Shown piece by piece: positions 6,967 to 18,249 of a stretch of DNA of 64,000 nucleotides. The position numbers and the translations under genes are program-made. This stretch comes from Halopseudomonas xinjiangensis (GTDB lineage Bacteria; Pseudomonadota; Gammaproteobacteria; Pseudomonadales; Pseudomonadaceae). Below the pieces are notes generated by a model, which was given only the letters and a program-made list of their open reading frames with translations, did no database searches and was not told where the DNA came from. The stretch lies in the NCBI RefSeq assembly GCF_900104945.1, contig NZ_LT629736.1, positions 2,480,001 through 2,544,000 of the forward strand, read 5' to 3'. The first letter of the stretch is position 1, and each line of letters begins with the position of its first letter.

Positions 6967-9900
6967 CTAGCCGACCCACACTCGCGCATTGCGGAACATG
7001 CGCATCCAGCCGCCGTCTTCGCTCCAGTCTTCGGGAATCCAAGAGTTCTGTACGGCGCGGAAGTTGCGTTCCGGATGCGGCATGATGATGGTGACGCGGC
7101 CGTCGCGGGTGGTCAGGCCGGTGATGCCGCGCGGCGAGCCGTTGGGGTTGGCCGGGTAACGTTCGGTCATGCGGCCGCGGTTGTCGATAAAGCGTACCGC
7201 AACGCTGTTGCTCGCTTCGCAAGCGTCGACGGCTGAGGTATCAGCAAACTCCGCATGGCCTTCGCCGTGGGCGATGGCGATCGGCATGCGTGAGCCGACC
7301 ATGCCGGCGAAGAAGATCGACGGCGATGGCTGGATTTCCACCATCGCCACACGGCCTTCGAATTGCTCGGAGCGGTTGCGCACGAAACGCGGCCAGTGAT
7401 CACTGCCGGGGATCAGTTCACGCAGGTTCGATAGCATTTGGCAGCCGTTACATACGCCCAAGGCGAAGGTTTCCGGACGCTGGAAAAATGCAGTAAAGGC
7501 CTCGCGCGCCTGCTCGTTGAACAAGATCGACTTGGCCCAGCCTTCACCGGCACCCAGTACGTCACCGTAGGAGAAACCACCGCAGGCGACCAGCCCGCGG
7601 AAGTCGGCCAGATCCACACGGCCCTCAAGTATGTCGCTCATGTGGACGTCGATCGCGTTGAAGCCGGCGCGGGTAAAGCCTGCGGCCATTTCCAGCTGAC
7701 CGTTGACGCCCTGCTCGCGCAGGATCGCCACGTGTGGACGAATACCGGTGTTGATGTATGGCGCGGCAACGTCTTCATTCGGCTCGAAGCTGAGCTGCGC
7801 ATGCATGCCCGGGTTGCCGTCGTCCGCGATGGACTCGAACTCCTGGTCCGCCCCTTCCGGGTTGTCGCGCAGGCGCTGGATGCGCCAGCTGGTCTCGGCC
7901 CAGGCCTGCTGCCAGTTGGCGCGCGTACCGCTGAGCACGGTCTGATCATTGAAGCTGAAGGTCAGCGTTTGTTCAGTGGTCGGCTGGCCGATGACCGCAC
8001 TGCAGTCACCCAGGCCGGCCGCAGCCAGTTGGCTGAGAACAGCTTCGGTGTCGCCCTGGCGAACCTGAATCACGGCGCCGAGTTCTTCGTTGAACAGCAC
8101 GCCGGTAAGTTCCGTGTTGGCGTCGGCCAGCACATCCAGGCGGATGTTCAAGCCGCACCGACCAGCGAAGGCCATTTCGGCCAGAGTAGTCAGCAGACCA
8201 CCATCCGAACGGTCGTGGTAGGCAAGCAGTTGGCCGTCCTGGTTCAAACCCTGGATCACAGCGAAGAACGCCTTGAGGTCTTCGGCATCATCCAGATCCG
8301 GACCCTGGGAGCCGATGCGGTTGTAGACTTGCGCCAGTGCGGAGCCGCCCAGACGATTCTGCCCGCGGCCCAGGTCGATCAGGATCAGATCGGTCTCGCC
8401 CTGATTGCTGCGCAGTTCAGGCGTGAGGGTGAAGCGAATGTCCTGCACGGGCGCGAAGCCGGTGACGATCAGCGACAGCGGCGAGGTGACGCTCTTGTCC
8501 TGACCCTCTTCGCTCCAGCGGGTCTTCATGGACATCGAGTCCTTGCCGACCGGCACGGTGATGCCGAGTTCGGGGCATAGCTCCATGCCGACCGCTTTGA
8601 CCGTTTCGTACAGACGCACATCTTCACCGGGGTGGCCAGCGGCGGCCATCCAGTTGGCGGAGAGCTTGATGTCGGACAGCTTCTCGATGCGCGCGGCAGC
8701 CAGGTTGGTCACGGTTTCGGCAACGGCCATGCGGCCCGAAGCAGGGGCATCGAGCAGCGCCAGCGGTGTGCGCTCGCCCATGGCCATGGCTTCGCCGGTG
8801 TATACGTCATAACTGGTGGCGGTGACTGCGCAATCGGCAACCGGCACCTGCCAGGGGCCGACCATCTGATCGCGCGCGACCAGACCGGTGATGGTGCGGT
8901 CGCCAATGGTGATTAGAAAGCCCTTGCTGGCCACCGAAGGCAGGCGCAGCACGCGGCCAACGGCCTCTTCAAGATCGATCTGAGTGGCGTCAAAGTCGTC
9001 ACTCGGCGATGCTTCACGCTCAGCGCTGCGGTGCATGCGCGGCGGCTTGCCGAGCAGGACGGAGAGCGGCATGTCGACCGGCTGATTGTCGAAGTGCTGA
9101 TCGTTGAGCACCAGCAGCTGCTCTTCGGTCGCCTCACCCACCACGGCATAGGGGCAACGCTCGCGTTCGCACAGCGCCGCAAAGCGCTCGAAGTCGGCGT
9201 TGTCCACGGCCATCACGTAGCGTTCCTGCGACTCGTTGGACCAGATTTCCAGCGGGCTCATGCCTGGCTCGTCGTTCGGGACGTTGCGCAGTTCGAAGCG
9301 CCCGCCACGGCCGCCGTCGTTGACCAGCTCGGGGAAGGCGTTCGACAGACCACCGGCACCCACGTCATGGATGAAGCGAATCGGGTTCTTGTCGCCCTGC
9401 GCCCAGCAGCGGTCGATGACCTCCTGGCAGCGGCGTTCCATTTCCGGGTTCTCGCGCTGCACGGAGGCAAAATCCAGATCCTCGGCGCTGGCACCGGTGG
9501 CCATCGACGAGGCTGCGCCGCCGCCCAGACCGATCAGCATGGCCGGGCCGCCCAACACGACGAGCTTGGCGCCGACTGGAATCTCGGCCTTCTCAACGTG
9601 ACCGGCGCGGATATTGCCCAGGCCGCCGGCGATCATGATCGGCTTGTGGTAACCGCGAATCTCCGGACCGCGCGGTGACTGCACGGTCTGTTCGAAGGTC
9701 CGGAAATAGCCGGTCAGGTTCGGCCGGCCGAACTCGTTGTTGAACGCGGCGCCGCCCAGCGGGCCGTCGATCATGATCTGCAACGGGGTGACGATGCGGT
9801 CCGGCTTGCCGTTGTCTTCTTCCCAGGGCTGTTCGAAGCCAGGGATACGCAGGTTGGAGACGGTGAAACCGCTCAGGCCGGCCTTGGGCTTGCCGCCGCG

Positions 9901-10863
9901 GCCAGTAGCGCCTTCGTCACGAATCTCGCCACCGGAGCCGGTCGCGGCACCCGGAAACGGGGCGATGGCGGTCGGGTGGTTGTGCGTCTCGACCTTCATC
10001 AGGATATGAACCGGTTCCTCATGGAAGCGGTACTCGTTGCTGCCTGGCTGCGGGAAGAAACGGCCAGCCACGAAACCTTCAATGACGGCGGCATTGTCCT
10101 TGTAGGCAGACAACACACCTTCGCGGTGCAGTTCGTAGGTGTTCTTGATCATGCCGAACAGGCTTTTTTCCTGCGCCTGGCCGTCTATGTCCCAGCTGGC
10201 GTTGAAGATCTTGTGCCGGCAATGCTCGGAGTTGGCCTGGGCGAACATCATCAGCTCGACGTCGCTGGGGTTACGCCCGAGGTCGGTAAAGCTCTGGACC
10301 AGATAGTCGATCTCGTCTTCAGCGAGCGCCAGACCGAGCGTCTGGTTGGCCTCTTCCAATGCCGCACGGCCGCCGGCGAGAATATCGACGCGGTTGAACG
10401 GCTTGGGCTGGGTGTGGGCAAACAATCCTTCGGCCGCATCGAACTGCTCTAGCACCATCTCGGTCATACGATCATGCAGCAGAGCGGCAATCCGTTGACG
10501 TGCGTTGGCGTCCAGATCACCCTTGACGTAGTAAGCGAGGCCGCGCTCGATTCGAGCGACCGACTGCAATCCGCAGTTATGCGCGATATCAGTAGCCTTG
10601 CTCGACCAGGGCGAGATGGTGCCGAAGCGCGGGACGACCAGAAACAGCTTCCCTTCCGGTTCCTCCACCGCGACGGACGGGCCATAGCGCAGCAGCCGCG
10701 CGAACACTTCGTGACCCCGATCATCCAGTTCGGCGGAAAGCTCTGCAAAATGCATGAAATCGGCATACAGTCCGGAAACGGCCGGCACTTCGGACTGGAT
10801 ACGCGACAGCAGCTTATTGCGGCGGAAATCGGAAAGGGCTGGGGCTCCACGCAGGATATGCAT
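6967..10863 (-). CDS. purL: Phosphoribosylformylglycinamidine synthase
   Basis: The single-chain FGAM synthase of de novo purine synthesis (FGAR + Gln + ATP to FGAM), 1298 residues, full length for the gammaproteobacterial type. It has an N-terminal PurS-like part, two AIRS-type ATP-binding halves ([44 protein letters not shown]), and a C-terminal class I glutaminase with [12 protein letters not shown] (nucleophile Cys) and MPHPERNF (His). The start is [14 protein letters not shown] at 10863; the frame extends 43 codons further upstream without matching the family. It is divergent from mltF across 185 bp. Confidence 0.98.
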   Translation of the reverse strand: MHILRGAPALSDFRRNKLLSRIQSEVPAVSGLYADFMHFAELSAELDDRGHEVFARLLRYGPSVAVEEPEGKLFLVVPRFGTISPWSSKATDIAHNCGLQSVARIERGLAYYVKGDLDANARQRIAALLHDRMTEMVLEQFDAAEGLFAHTQPKPFNRVDILAGGRAALEEANQTLGLALAEDEIDYLVQSFTDLGRNPSDVELMMFAQANSEHCRHKIFNASWDIDGQAQEKSLFGMIKNTYELHREGVLSAYKDNAAVIEGFVAGRFFPQPGSNEYRFHEEPVHILMKVETHNHPTAIAPFPGAATGSGGEIRDEGATGRGGKPKAGLSGFTVSNLRIPGFEQPWEEDNGKPDRIVTPLQIMIDGPLGGAAFNNEFGRPNLTGYFRTFEQTVQSPRGPEIRGYHKPIMIAGGLGNIRAGHVEKAEIPVGAKLVVLGGPAMLIGLGGGAASSMATGASAEDLDFASVQRENPEMERRCQEVIDRCWAQGDKNPIRFIHDVGAGGLSNAFPELVNDGGRGGRFELRNVPNDEPGMSPLEIWSNESQERYVMAVDNADFERFAALCERERCPYAVVGEATEEQLLVLNDQHFDNQPVDMPLSVLLGKPPRMHRSAEREASPSDDFDATQIDLEEAVGRVLRLPSVASKGFLITIGDRTITGLVARDQMVGPWQVPVADCAVTATSYDVYTGEAMAMGERTPLALLDAPASGRMAVAETVTNLAAARIEKLSDIKLSANWMAAAGHPGEDVRLYETVKAVGMELCPELGITVPVGKDSMSMKTRWSEEGQDKSVTSPLSLIVTGFAPVQDIRFTLTPELRSNQGETDLILIDLGRGQNRLGGSALAQVYNRIGSQGPDLDDAEDLKAFFAVIQGLNQDGQLLAYHDRSDGGLLTTLAEMAFAGRCGLNIRLDVLADANTELTGVLFNEELGAVIQVRQGDTEAVLSQLAAAGLGDCSAVIGQPTTEQTLTFSFNDQTVLSGTRANWQQAWAETSWRIQRLRDNPEGADQEFESIADDGNPGMHAQLSFEPNEDVAAPYINTGIRPHVAILREQGVNGQLEMAAGFTRAGFNAIDVHMSDILEGRVDLADFRGLVACGGFSYGDVLGAGEGWAKSILFNEQAREAFTAFFQRPETFALGVCNGCQMLSNLRELIPGSDHWPRFVRNRSEQFEGRVAMVEIQPSPSIFFAGMVGSRMPIAIAHGEGHAEFADTSAVDACEASNSVAVRFIDNRGRMTERYPANPNGSPRGITGLTTRDGRVTIIMPHPERNFRAVQNSWIPEDWSEDGGWMRMFRNARVWVG

Positions 10864-11048
10864 GTCGGTAACGGCCTCGGAGAAACAGGGATGGAAAATG
10901 AAGGCGCATAGGATAACCCAAGGACGGCGTGACGGCCATGCTGGCTGACCGGCTCGGCGCCCCACGCCGCGGCTCTGCGAGCGCTCAGACAAACGCGGCT
11001 ACATGCGGTAACTATTGCCTCGCACGGCTTTTCCTTATACTGAGTCGC

Positions 11049-12494
11049 ATGTCGCCCCGCCTGATTCGAAAGATCCCCGTTCCTGCCCTGCTGGCTGCGG
11101 TCCTCACGACGCTGTTGGCAGGCTGCGGCGAACAACCCAGCCGTCTCGAGCAGATCCGCGACGACGGAACGCTGCGCGTGGTGACCCGCAATACCCCGAC
11201 CACCTATTACCAGGACCGGCATGGCGATACCGGCCTGGAATACGAGCTGAGCAAGCGCTTCGCCCAGAGCCTCGGTGTCAGGCTGGAGATCAGCACTACC
11301 GCCACCCTGGATGACCTTTACCACCAACTCTCCAGCGAAAACGGGCCGGATCTGGCCGCTGCCGGGGTAACGATCAACCCCGAGCGCGAGGATCAGGTGC
11401 GCTTCGCCGAGCCATACCTGGAGACCACGCCTCAGGTGGTCTATCGCCGGGGCAAGCGCCAGCCGCGCGATATTGAAGACCTGTACGGCAAGCGCATCAT
11501 GGTGCTGAAAGGCAGCACGCTGGCAGACATGCTGCGCGGTCTGCAGCAGGAGCATCCGAACCTGGTGTTCGAGGAATCCGACAGCCTCGAAGTGGCCGAC
11601 CTGCTGCGCCTGGTCAACGATGAAGAAATCGACCACGCCGTGGTGTATTCCAATGAACTGGTGGTCAACCAGGCGTTTTATCCTGCTGTGCGCGTCGGGT
11701 TCGACCTGGGCGATCCGCGCTCTATGGCCTGGGCGCTCCCTCGCGAGCCGGACGATACTCTGCTCGAAGCGGTGCGTGAGTTCTTCGCCGGCATCAAGGC
11801 CGACGGCACGCTGGATCAGCTCATCGAGCGTTTTTACGGGCATTCCGACGTGCTGGACTACGTCGGCGCACGAGCCTTCGCTCGGCATATGACCCAGCGC
11901 CTGCCCCGCTTCGAAACGCAATTCCGCCAGGCCGGCGACCAGTACGCGCTCGACTGGCGCCTGCTCGCCGCCATGGGTTATCAGGAGTCGCTGTGGGATC
12001 CGGACGCACGTTCGCCGACCGGGGTACGCGGGTTGATGATGCTCACGCTGCCTACCGCCAAGTTCGTCGGCGTAACCAACCGTATCGACCCCAAGCAAAG
12101 CATCTTTGGTGGAGCACGTTATTTAATCTGGGTCCGCGATCAGCTATCCACAGACATACCCGAGCCCGACCGCACCTGGTTTGCCCTGGCTGCCTACAAC
12201 GTAGGCCTGGGTCATCTCGATGACGCACGGACCCTGACTCGCAACAACGGCCGCGATCCGAACCGCTGGATCGACGTGAAGGATCACTTACCGCTGTTGC
12301 AGAAGAAGCAGTGGTATACCCAGACCCGCTACGGTTACGCCCGCGGCTCCGAACCCGTGCATTACGTACAGAACATCCGACGCTATTACGAGATCCTGCA
12401 ATGGGTCACCCAGCCGCAAGCGGAAACCGCGAGCTTGCCGGAAGGCGAATACCATGCACCGGGGATACTCGAGCAGTTGCCGCAGGGGATCTAG
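11049..12494 (+). CDS. mltF: Membrane-bound lytic murein transglycosylase F
   Basis: A 481-residue lytic transglycosylase that cleaves the MurNAc-GlcNAc bond in peptidoglycan at the inner face of the outer membrane. It has a lipoprotein signal with the lipobox LLAGC (Cys near residue 23), a periplasmic amino-acid-binding-like domain (LRVVTRNTPTTYYQDRHGD onward), and an SLT domain with catalytic Glu313 in GYQESLWDPDARSPTGVRG. The ATG at 11049 gives a normal lipoprotein signal; the upstream extension does not. Architecture and length match MltF. Confidence 0.96.
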   Translation: MSPRLIRKIPVPALLAAVLTTLLAGCGEQPSRLEQIRDDGTLRVVTRNTPTTYYQDRHGDTGLEYELSKRFAQSLGVRLEISTTATLDDLYHQLSSENGPDLAAAGVTINPEREDQVRFAEPYLETTPQVVYRRGKRQPRDIEDLYGKRIMVLKGSTLADMLRGLQQEHPNLVFEESDSLEVADLLRLVNDEEIDHAVVYSNELVVNQAFYPAVRVGFDLGDPRSMAWALPREPDDTLLEAVREFFAGIKADGTLDQLIERFYGHSDVLDYVGARAFARHMTQRLPRFETQFRQAGDQYALDWRLLAAMGYQESLWDPDARSPTGVRGLMMLTLPTAKFVGVTNRIDPKQSIFGGARYLIWVRDQLSTDIPEPDRTWFALAAYNVGLGHLDDARTLTRNNGRDPNRWIDVKDHLPLLQKKQWYTQTRYGYARGSEPVHYVQNIRRYYEILQWVTQPQAETASLPEGEYHAPGILEQLPQGI

Positions 12495-12512
12495 CGCCGC
12501 CTGTGACGGCGC

Positions 12513-12686
12513 AGCGACAAGCTGTGAGCATCAAGCGGCAAGCTATCCGAGTGGGACGATGAAACAGGTGTGCTTCTGCGGCGTGTTGCGATCCGAGGGC
12601 TCGCTAAAGCCGGGTGCGGCTTGGCTTGAAGCTTGCCGCTTGAAGCTTGTCGCTGATTGCTGAGTGCTGAGTGCTGAGTGCTGAGC
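12513..12686. repeat. Intergenic inverted repeat plus 7-bp tandem repeat
   Basis: The left arm starting at 12513 (AGCGACAAGC, later CAAGCGGCAAGCT) and the right arm at 12629-12654 (AAGCTTGCCGCTTGAAGC, TTGTCGCT) are near reverse complements. They enclose about 85 bp with no gene. Directly after it, 12659-12686 holds four copies of a 7-mer, GCTGAGT three times then GCTGAGC. Related arms occur at four other intergenic sites in the window. Confidence 0.7.
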
Positions 12687-12691
12687 GACAG

Positions 12692-13156
12692 TTATCTGTC
12701 GCGACCCCGCCGCTGCCGAAAGAATGCCGTCAGCACCGCACCACACTCCTCCGCCAGCACGCCTCCCTCCACCTGAACATGATGGTTATACCAAGGCTGG
12801 TCAAGGGTCTGGCTGCGGCTGACGATGGCGCCGGCACGCGGTTCGCTGGCGCCGTAGACGAGTCGGGAAATACGACTGTGCACCAGCAGGCCGGCGCACA
12901 TGGTGCAAGGTTCGAGGGTGACGTAGAGGGTAGCGCCGGGTAGCCGGTAGTTGCCGAGAGCGTCGGCGGCCTGGCGAATGGCGACCATTTCCGCGTGAGC
13001 GCTGGGGTCGTGGGCGCTGATTGGCTGGTTGAAGCCCTTGCCGACCACGGCCCCATCGACAACCAACACCGCCCCGACCGGCACCTCGCCAAGCAAGGCA
13101 CCCCGCTCGGCTTCGGCCAGCGCCAGCCGCATGAAGTCTATGTCAGCTGGCTTCAT
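12692..13156 (-). CDS. tadA: tRNA-specific adenosine deaminase
   Basis: Deaminates A34 to inosine in the anticodon of tRNA-Arg(ACG); essential in most bacteria. A 154-residue cytidine-deaminase fold with zinc ligand His54 and proton shuttle Glu56 in AHAEM, and zinc cysteines 84 and 87 in LEPCTMCAG. The GASEPRAGAIVS and FFRQRR tail motifs distinguish TadA from other deaminases. It lies 12 bp downstream of cysNC on the same strand. Confidence 0.96.
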   Translation of the reverse strand: MKPADIDFMRLALAEAERGALLGEVPVGAVLVVDGAVVGKGFNQPISAHDPSAHAEMVAIRQAADALGNYRLPGATLYVTLEPCTMCAGLLVHSRISRLVYGASEPRAGAIVSRSQTLDQPWYNHHVQVEGGVLAEECGAVLTAFFRQRRGRDR

Positions 13157-13168
13157 GGCCGGCTCCCG

Positions 13169-15076
13169 TCAGACGAGCTTCCGCTCGCGCAGCAGACCAA
13201 TGACCTTGTCGACGCAGCTTTCCAGGTCCATGTCAGCGGTGTTGATCACCAGATCGGCATTTTCCGGCGCTTCGTACGGGTAGGACACGCCCGGAATCGT
13301 ACCTTCGACATTGGCTGCGTAGAGGCCTGACGGGTCACGCGTCTGGCAGACATCCAAGGGTGCGTCCAGATGCACCAGCAGGCAGCGCTCGCCGAGAATA
13401 TGCCGAGCGGTGTCACGGCTTTCCTTGGTCGGCGCGACGAAGGCGCCCAGGGCGATCAGACCGGCTTCGTTGAGCTGACGGGCGATACGCACGCCCTTGT
13501 GCAGATTCTCCGCACGACCGGCTGCGTCCTGGGCCAGGCCCTTGGACAGGTCCTGGCGCATGGCCTTGCCATCGAGCACGTAGCAGGCGCGGCCCTGGTC
13601 GAACAGCTTGCGCTCCACGGCGTAGGCGATGGTGCTCTTGCCCGAGCCCGACAGGCCGGTGAACAGGACCGTAACCGGATCCTGACCAAAGCGCGCGGCA
13701 CGCTCGGAAGCCGTGACGTGGGCGAAGCGGCCGTGGTGGCTTTCGCCGCTGTTCTGCCCCATCAGACCCTTGGCGACGATCATGCCGGCGCCGACGGTGC
13801 CGTTGGTCATGCGGTCGATGACGATGAAGGCGCCGGAGGTGCGGTTGCTGCGGTAGTCGTCATAGGCGATCGGGCGCTCGAGCGACAGCTCGACCCGGCC
13901 GATCTCGTTCAGGCCCAGCTGGCCGGCTTCCTGCTGCTCCAGCGTGTTCACATCGATGCGATGCACGATGCGCGTGAACGAGCCCGGGCTGTAGCTGGTA
14001 GCGCGCTTGATGTCGTACTTGCGCCCCGGCTGCATGGGTTGCTCGGCCATCCACACGATATTGGCCTCGAAGTGGTCGCCGATCAGCGGGCGGTTATCGA
14101 CGTGGGCGAGCATGTCGCCACGGGAAATATCGATCTCGTCCTCCAGCGTCAGCGTGACAGCCTGGCCGGGGCCGGCTGTTTCCAGCTCGCCATCATAGGT
14201 GACGATGGATTTGACGCGGCTGCTCTTGCCCGAAGGCAATACGACCAGCTCGTCGCCCTTGTGCACGATGCCCGAGGCGATGGTGCCGGCGAAGCCACGG
14301 AAGTTCAGGTTCGGCCGGGTGACCAGCTGAACCGGGAAGCGCAGATCCTTGACGTTGCGATCAGCCGCCACTTCCACCGTTTCCAGAATCTCCATGAGGG
14401 TCTGGCCGGTATACCAGGGGCTACGCTCGCTACGGTTGACCACGTTGTCGCCCTTGAGAGCAGACATCGGCACGAAGTGCACGCTGTTGCCGTCGAGCAT
14501 TTCCAGCCCCTTGGCGAACTCGCGATAGTCGTCGCAAATCTGATTGAACACGCCTTCATCGAAGTTTTTCAGGTCCATCTTGTTCACGGCGACGACGATG
14601 TGCTTGATGCCCAGCAGCGAGGCGATGAAGCTGTGCCGCTTGGTCTGGGTCTGCACGCCGTAACGCGCATCAATCAGAATAATCGCAAGATCACAGGTCG
14701 AGGCGCCAGTGGCCATGTTGCGCGTGTACTGCTCATGTCCGGGGGTGTCGGCGATGATGAACTTGCGCTTGGCTGTCGAGAAATACCGGTAAGCCACGTC
14801 GATGGTGATGCCCTGCTCACGCTCGGCCTGCAGACCGTCAACCAGCAGCGCGAGATCAATGTCTTCGCCAGTGGTACCGGACTTCTTCGAATCGCGGGTG
14901 ATGGCTTCCATATGATCTTCGTAGATCATCTTGGAGTCATGCAGCAGACGCCCGATCAGGGTGCTCTTGCCGTCATCGACGTTACCGCAGGTCAAAAAGC
15001 GCAGCAGCTCCTTGCGTTCGTGCTGCGACAGGTAGGCCAGAATGTCCTGACCGATCAGATCCGATTGGTGACTCAT
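13169..15076 (-). CDS. cysNC: Bifunctional sulfate adenylyltransferase subunit 1 / APS kinase
   Basis: A 635-residue fusion. Residues 1 to about 440 are the CysN GTPase (P-loop [10 protein letters not shown] at 30-39, switch [15 protein letters not shown]), which drives ATP sulfurylase. From about residue 450 follows APS kinase with P-loop [11 protein letters not shown] and [17 protein letters not shown]. Together with CysD it converts sulfate to APS and then PAPS for assimilation. The natural N-C fusion is typical of Pseudomonas. It lies 30 bp after cysD, in the same operon. Confidence 0.97.
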   Translation of the reverse strand: MSHQSDLIGQDILAYLSQHERKELLRFLTCGNVDDGKSTLIGRLLHDSKMIYEDHMEAITRDSKKSGTTGEDIDLALLVDGLQAEREQGITIDVAYRYFSTAKRKFIIADTPGHEQYTRNMATGASTCDLAIILIDARYGVQTQTKRHSFIASLLGIKHIVVAVNKMDLKNFDEGVFNQICDDYREFAKGLEMLDGNSVHFVPMSALKGDNVVNRSERSPWYTGQTLMEILETVEVAADRNVKDLRFPVQLVTRPNLNFRGFAGTIASGIVHKGDELVVLPSGKSSRVKSIVTYDGELETAGPGQAVTLTLEDEIDISRGDMLAHVDNRPLIGDHFEANIVWMAEQPMQPGRKYDIKRATSYSPGSFTRIVHRIDVNTLEQQEAGQLGLNEIGRVELSLERPIAYDDYRSNRTSGAFIVIDRMTNGTVGAGMIVAKGLMGQNSGESHHGRFAHVTASERAARFGQDPVTVLFTGLSGSGKSTIAYAVERKLFDQGRACYVLDGKAMRQDLSKGLAQDAAGRAENLHKGVRIARQLNEAGLIALGAFVAPTKESRDTARHILGERCLLVHLDAPLDVCQTRDPSGLYAANVEGTIPGVSYPYEAPENADLVINTADMDLESCVDKVIGLLRERKLV

Positions 15077-15106
15077 GTAATTCGTTCTCCGGGCCGAGTG
15101 TCGCGC

Positions 15107-16012
15107 TTAGAAATAACCTTGACGTTTTTTCTCTTCCATCGAGCCTGCCTGATCGTGATCGATCACGCGGCCCTGGCGCTCGGACGTTCTGGTCAGAAGC
15201 ATTTCCTGAATGATGTCGGGCAGGGTCGCCGCGCTGGATTCGACTGCGCCGGTCAGCGGATAGCAGCCCAGGGTGCGGAAGCGCACCATCTTCATTTCCG
15301 GCTTTTCGCCTTCGTTGAGCGGCATGCGCTCGTCGTCGACCATGATCAGCGAGCCGTTACGCTCGACAACCGGGCGTTCAGCAGCGAAATACAACGGTAC
15401 GATCGGGATGCTTTCCAGATAGATGTACTGCCAGATGTCCAGCTCGGTCCAGTTCGACAGGGGGAACACGCGGATGCTTTCGCCCTTGTGCACTTTGCCG
15501 TTGTAGATGTTCCAGAGCTCGGGACGCTGGTTCTTCGGGTCCCAGCGGTGGTGCTTGTCGCGGAACGAATACACCCGCTCCTTGGCTCGGGACTTTTCCT
15601 CGTCGCGGCGTGCGCCACCGAAGGCTGCGTCGAAACCGTACTTGTCGAGCGCCTGCTTCAGACCCTGGGTCTTCATGACATCGGTATGTACCGCACTCCC
15701 GTGAGTGAACGGGTTCACGCCCTGGGCCAGGCCTTCCGGGTTCTGATGCACCAGCAGGTCAAGATCCATCTCGTTGACCATCTTCTCGCGGAACTTGTAC
15801 ATCTCGCGAAACTTCCAGCCTGTATCCACGTGCAGCACCGGGAACGGCAGCTTGCCGGGATAGAAAGCCTTGCGGGCCAGATGCAGCATGACTGCCGAAT
15901 CCTTGCCGATCGAATACAGCATGACCGGATTCTGGAACTCGGCCGCAACCTCACGAATGATATGGATGCTTTCCGCTTCCAGCTGTTTCAGGTGAGTCAG
16001 TTTTTCCAGCAT
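15107..16012 (-). CDS. cysD: Sulfate adenylyltransferase subunit 2
   Basis: The 301-residue adenylating subunit of ATP sulfurylase. It belongs to the PAPS-reductase/N-type PP-loop family, with the pyrophosphate loop [10 protein letters not shown] near residues 33-42 and [16 protein letters not shown]. It ends in KKRQGYF, as in CysD. The start [16 protein letters not shown] at 16012 is chosen; 19 further codons upstream lack a ribosome binding site. A promoter lies about 55 bp upstream, and a GGGACGCC/GGCGTCCC hairpin sits in the leader at 16034-16050. Confidence 0.97.
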   Translation of the reverse strand: MLEKLTHLKQLEAESIHIIREVAAEFQNPVMLYSIGKDSAVMLHLARKAFYPGKLPFPVLHVDTGWKFREMYKFREKMVNEMDLDLLVHQNPEGLAQGVNPFTHGSAVHTDVMKTQGLKQALDKYGFDAAFGGARRDEEKSRAKERVYSFRDKHHRWDPKNQRPELWNIYNGKVHKGESIRVFPLSNWTELDIWQYIYLESIPIVPLYFAAERPVVERNGSLIMVDDERMPLNEGEKPEMKMVRFRTLGCYPLTGAVESSAATLPDIIQEMLLTRTSERQGRVIDHDQAGSMEEKKRQGYF

Positions 16013-16067
16013 GGCGCTCTCGCAACGATAAGGGGGACGCCGGGCGTCCCGAATTCGAATTGGCCGC

Positions 16068-16096
16068 ATTGTAACAAAGCAGGTTGCTTATAATAA
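16068..16096 (-). promoter_or_regulatory. Probable sigma-70 promoter of cysD-cysNC
   Basis: On the minus strand, TTATTA (16096-16091), a 17-base spacer and TACAAT (16073-16068). The -35 lies in the palindrome GCTTATAATAAGC. The leader to the cysD ATG would be about 50 bases. Confidence 0.5.
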
Positions 16097-16165
16097 GCGC
16101 ACCGACAAGAACCTTGAGCTATATGGATATTCGAAAGCGCTTGTCGCTCTGGCATCGCGCACGGC

Positions 16166-16924
16166 TCAAACCGGATTGTCGATATCGATGAACTCATGCT
16201 CGATGTCGAAGCGTTCCGCCAAGTGCTCGCCTAGCGCTTTAACACCGTAGCGCTCGGTGGCGTGATGCCCTGCCGCAAAGAAATGAATGCCATGTTCCCG
16301 AGCCGCGTGTACCGTCGGCTCGGAGACTTCGCCGGTAATGTAGGCGTCGACGCCAAGCGCGACTGCCTTTTCTATATAACCTTGCGCTCCGCCCGTGCAC
16401 CAGGCGATACGGCGAATCGGCCGGCCGCTGCCGGCAATGTGCAGGGGCGCCCTGCCCAGCGCCTGTTCAAGCGAGGCAGCGAAGGCCTCGCCCGAACACG
16501 TCTCGCTGGCCTGCCCTACAAGTCCGACCGATCGCGGATTGCCGGGCTCGAGCCCACCTTCGATCGTCCAACCCATCAGCCGCGCGAGCTGCACGTTATT
16601 GCCCAGTTCGGCGTGCACGTCGAGCGGCAAGTGGTACGCCAGCAAGCTCATGTCATGGTCCATCAGCTTCTTGATGCGACGATAACGCATGCCGGTGATG
16701 GGCGCGGCCTCGCCCTTCCAGAAATAGCCATGATGGACCAGCACAAGCTGCGCGCCGCGCTCGGCTGCGGCATCGAGCAACGCCTGGCTGGCCGTGACCC
16801 CGGTAACGATCCGGCGAACCTGCCCTGCTCCCTCGACCTGCAGCCCATTCGGACAGTAGTCCTGGAAGGCGTGCTGCTCCAGCAGCTCATCGCAATACTG
16901 CACCAGCGCGGTACGCTCGATCAT
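16166..16924 (-). CDS. Nif3-like dinuclear metal center protein (YbgI family)
   Basis: A 252-residue Nif3/YbgI protein. Relatives form hexameric toroids with a two-metal site; in some bacteria they are called GTP cyclohydrolase 1 type 2, but function is unsettled. Metal-binding residues are visible as VLVHHGYFWKG (His64, His65), near YHLPLDVHAELGNNV, and in the C-terminal FAAGHHATERYG with a distant Glu. Length matches E. coli YbgI (247). It is divergent from algW with 142 bp between the starts. Confidence 0.9.
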   Translation of the reverse strand: MIERTALVQYCDELLEQHAFQDYCPNGLQVEGAGQVRRIVTGVTASQALLDAAAERGAQLVLVHHGYFWKGEAAPITGMRYRRIKKLMDHDMSLLAYHLPLDVHAELGNNVQLARLMGWTIEGGLEPGNPRSVGLVGQASETCSGEAFAASLEQALGRAPLHIAGSGRPIRRIAWCTGGAQGYIEKAVALGVDAYITGEVSEPTVHAAREHGIHFFAAGHHATERYGVKALGEHLAERFDIEHEFIDIDNPV

Positions 16925-17066
16925 GGTTATCTCCGGGACGCGACAAAACCGACATTTTCGGTATCTGAACGGGTATTACAAGGAACCCGCTCTCTACAGA
17001 CCACGGGCGGCGACCTATAATGCTCGCTTCCGCGCTTACCGCCTGCAACTCAAAGGGAAAACATCG

Positions 17067-18212
17067 ATGAAGGATCACTTGCGCAGCCTGGGCTGGCCCG
17101 TCACTTGGGGACTGCTGCTGGCGCTATTGGTCATCGAGGCGTTCCCTCACTGGCTCGGGCTCGCGCCCAATGCCAATGTCGAGATTCAGGTCACGCCCGA
17201 GCCCGAGCGTGTCGTGAGCTCGTCCGGCCCGGTTTCCTACAGCGCGGCGGTGCGCCGAGCAGCACCCGCAGTAGCGAACATTTTCACCAGCAAGGAAGTG
17301 ACGCCGGAAGAAGCAGCAGGTCAGCTCAACCCTACGCTACGCGATTACGCCGACAACCTGCCGGGCTCGTCCCGCCGCCAGTCCAGCCTCGGGTCGGCGG
17401 TGATTCTGAGCAGCGATGGTTACCTGTTGACCAACAACCATGTGATCGCCGATGCCGACGAAATACTCGTCGCCTTGCAGGACGGTCGCGAGACCATCGC
17501 CCGATTGATCGGTACCGATCCGGAAACCGACCTGGCGGTCCTGAAGATCGACCTGCCGAACCTGCCGGCAGTCACCATCAGCCCTGCCGAGGATCAACGG
17601 ACCGGTGATGTGGTCATGGCGATCGGCAACCCGTTCGGGCTCGGCCAGACGGTAACCATGGGGATCATCAGCGCCACCGGTCGCAACCAGTTGGGGCTGA
17701 ACACCTATGAAGACTTCATCCAGACCGACGCAGCGATCAACCAGGGCAATTCCGGGGGCGCGCTCATCGATGCGCACGGCAGCCTGATCGGTATCAATAC
17801 GGCGATCTTCTCCCAGTCAGGTGGCTCTCAGGGGATTGGTTTCGCGATTCCCGCCAAGCTGGCCGCTGAGGTCATGCAGGCAATCATTGCCAACGGCCGG
17901 GTGATTCGCGGCTGGCTGGGCGTAGAGGTACAGCCGCTGAGTGCCGAGCAGGCCGCGGCTGCCGACCTGGAATTCGGTCAGGGGATCGTTGTGTCGGGGT
18001 TGTATCGGGAAGGCCCCGCCTGGCAGGCCGGCTTGCTGCCGGGCGACATCATCCTGAGCATCGATGGCCAGCCCGCCATCAACGGCCGCAGCGCGATGAA
18101 CCAGGTGGCCCGGGCGAAACCGGGCGAGACGGTCAGCATGCGCGTGCTGCGTGACGGCGACACCAAGAGCTTCCGGGCCGAAGTCGGCGTGCGTCCCAGC
18201 TTCCGACCTTAA
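17067..18212 (+). CDS. algW: AlgW/DegS-type periplasmic serine protease
   Basis: A 381-residue trypsin-like protease anchored by one N-terminal membrane helix (residues 12-30), with the catalytic triad His125 (TNNHVIAD), Asp155 (ETDLAVLK) and Ser229 (NQGNSGGALID), then a single PDZ domain (residues about 285-375, GIVVSGLYREGPAWQAGLLPGD). In Pseudomonas, AlgW senses misfolded porins or MucE and makes the first cut in anti-sigma factor MucA, releasing AlgU. One PDZ domain and a non-cleaved anchor separate it from DegP/MucD. The start at 17067 gives the expected short N-terminus. Convergent with hisC. Confidence 0.93.
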   Translation: MKDHLRSLGWPVTWGLLLALLVIEAFPHWLGLAPNANVEIQVTPEPERVVSSSGPVSYSAAVRRAAPAVANIFTSKEVTPEEAAGQLNPTLRDYADNLPGSSRRQSSLGSAVILSSDGYLLTNNHVIADADEILVALQDGRETIARLIGTDPETDLAVLKIDLPNLPAVTISPAEDQRTGDVVMAIGNPFGLGQTVTMGIISATGRNQLGLNTYEDFIQTDAAINQGNSGGALIDAHGSLIGINTAIFSQSGGSQGIGFAIPAKLAAEVMQAIIANGRVIRGWLGVEVQPLSAEQAAAADLEFGQGIVVSGLYREGPAWQAGLLPGDIILSIDGQPAINGRSAMNQVARAKPGETVSMRVLRDGDTKSFRAEVGVRPSFRP

Positions 18213-18229
18213 GAATTACCGCTGCCGCT

Positions 18230-18249
18230 GAACCGTCAGATGACGGTTC
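18230..18249. terminator. Palindrome at the hisC 3' end
   Basis: A perfect GAACCGTCA / TGACGGTTC stem with a 2-base centre, partly inside the last codons of hisC and 17 bp after the algW stop. It sits between two convergent genes but has no T-tract, so it is at most a weak bidirectional terminator. Confidence 0.35.

Noticed and set aside
10864-10992. Longer purL start, 43 codons upstream
   Set aside because: PurL proteins start at the [10 protein letters not shown] position; the extension is not conserved in type and runs into the mltF promoter area.
10464-12098. 544-codon minus-strand frame across the purL-mltF gap
   Set aside because: It is antisense to mltF and out of frame with purL; both true genes are well supported.
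12513-12686. Repeats considered as a CRISPR array
   Set aside because: Units are 7 bp without spacers and the longer arms are inverted, not direct; no cas genes nearby.
13370-16093. Very long open frame (907 codons) on the plus strand
   Set aside because: It is exactly antisense to cysNC and cysD; an artefact of GC-rich codon use. The product is histidine- and valine-rich without domains.
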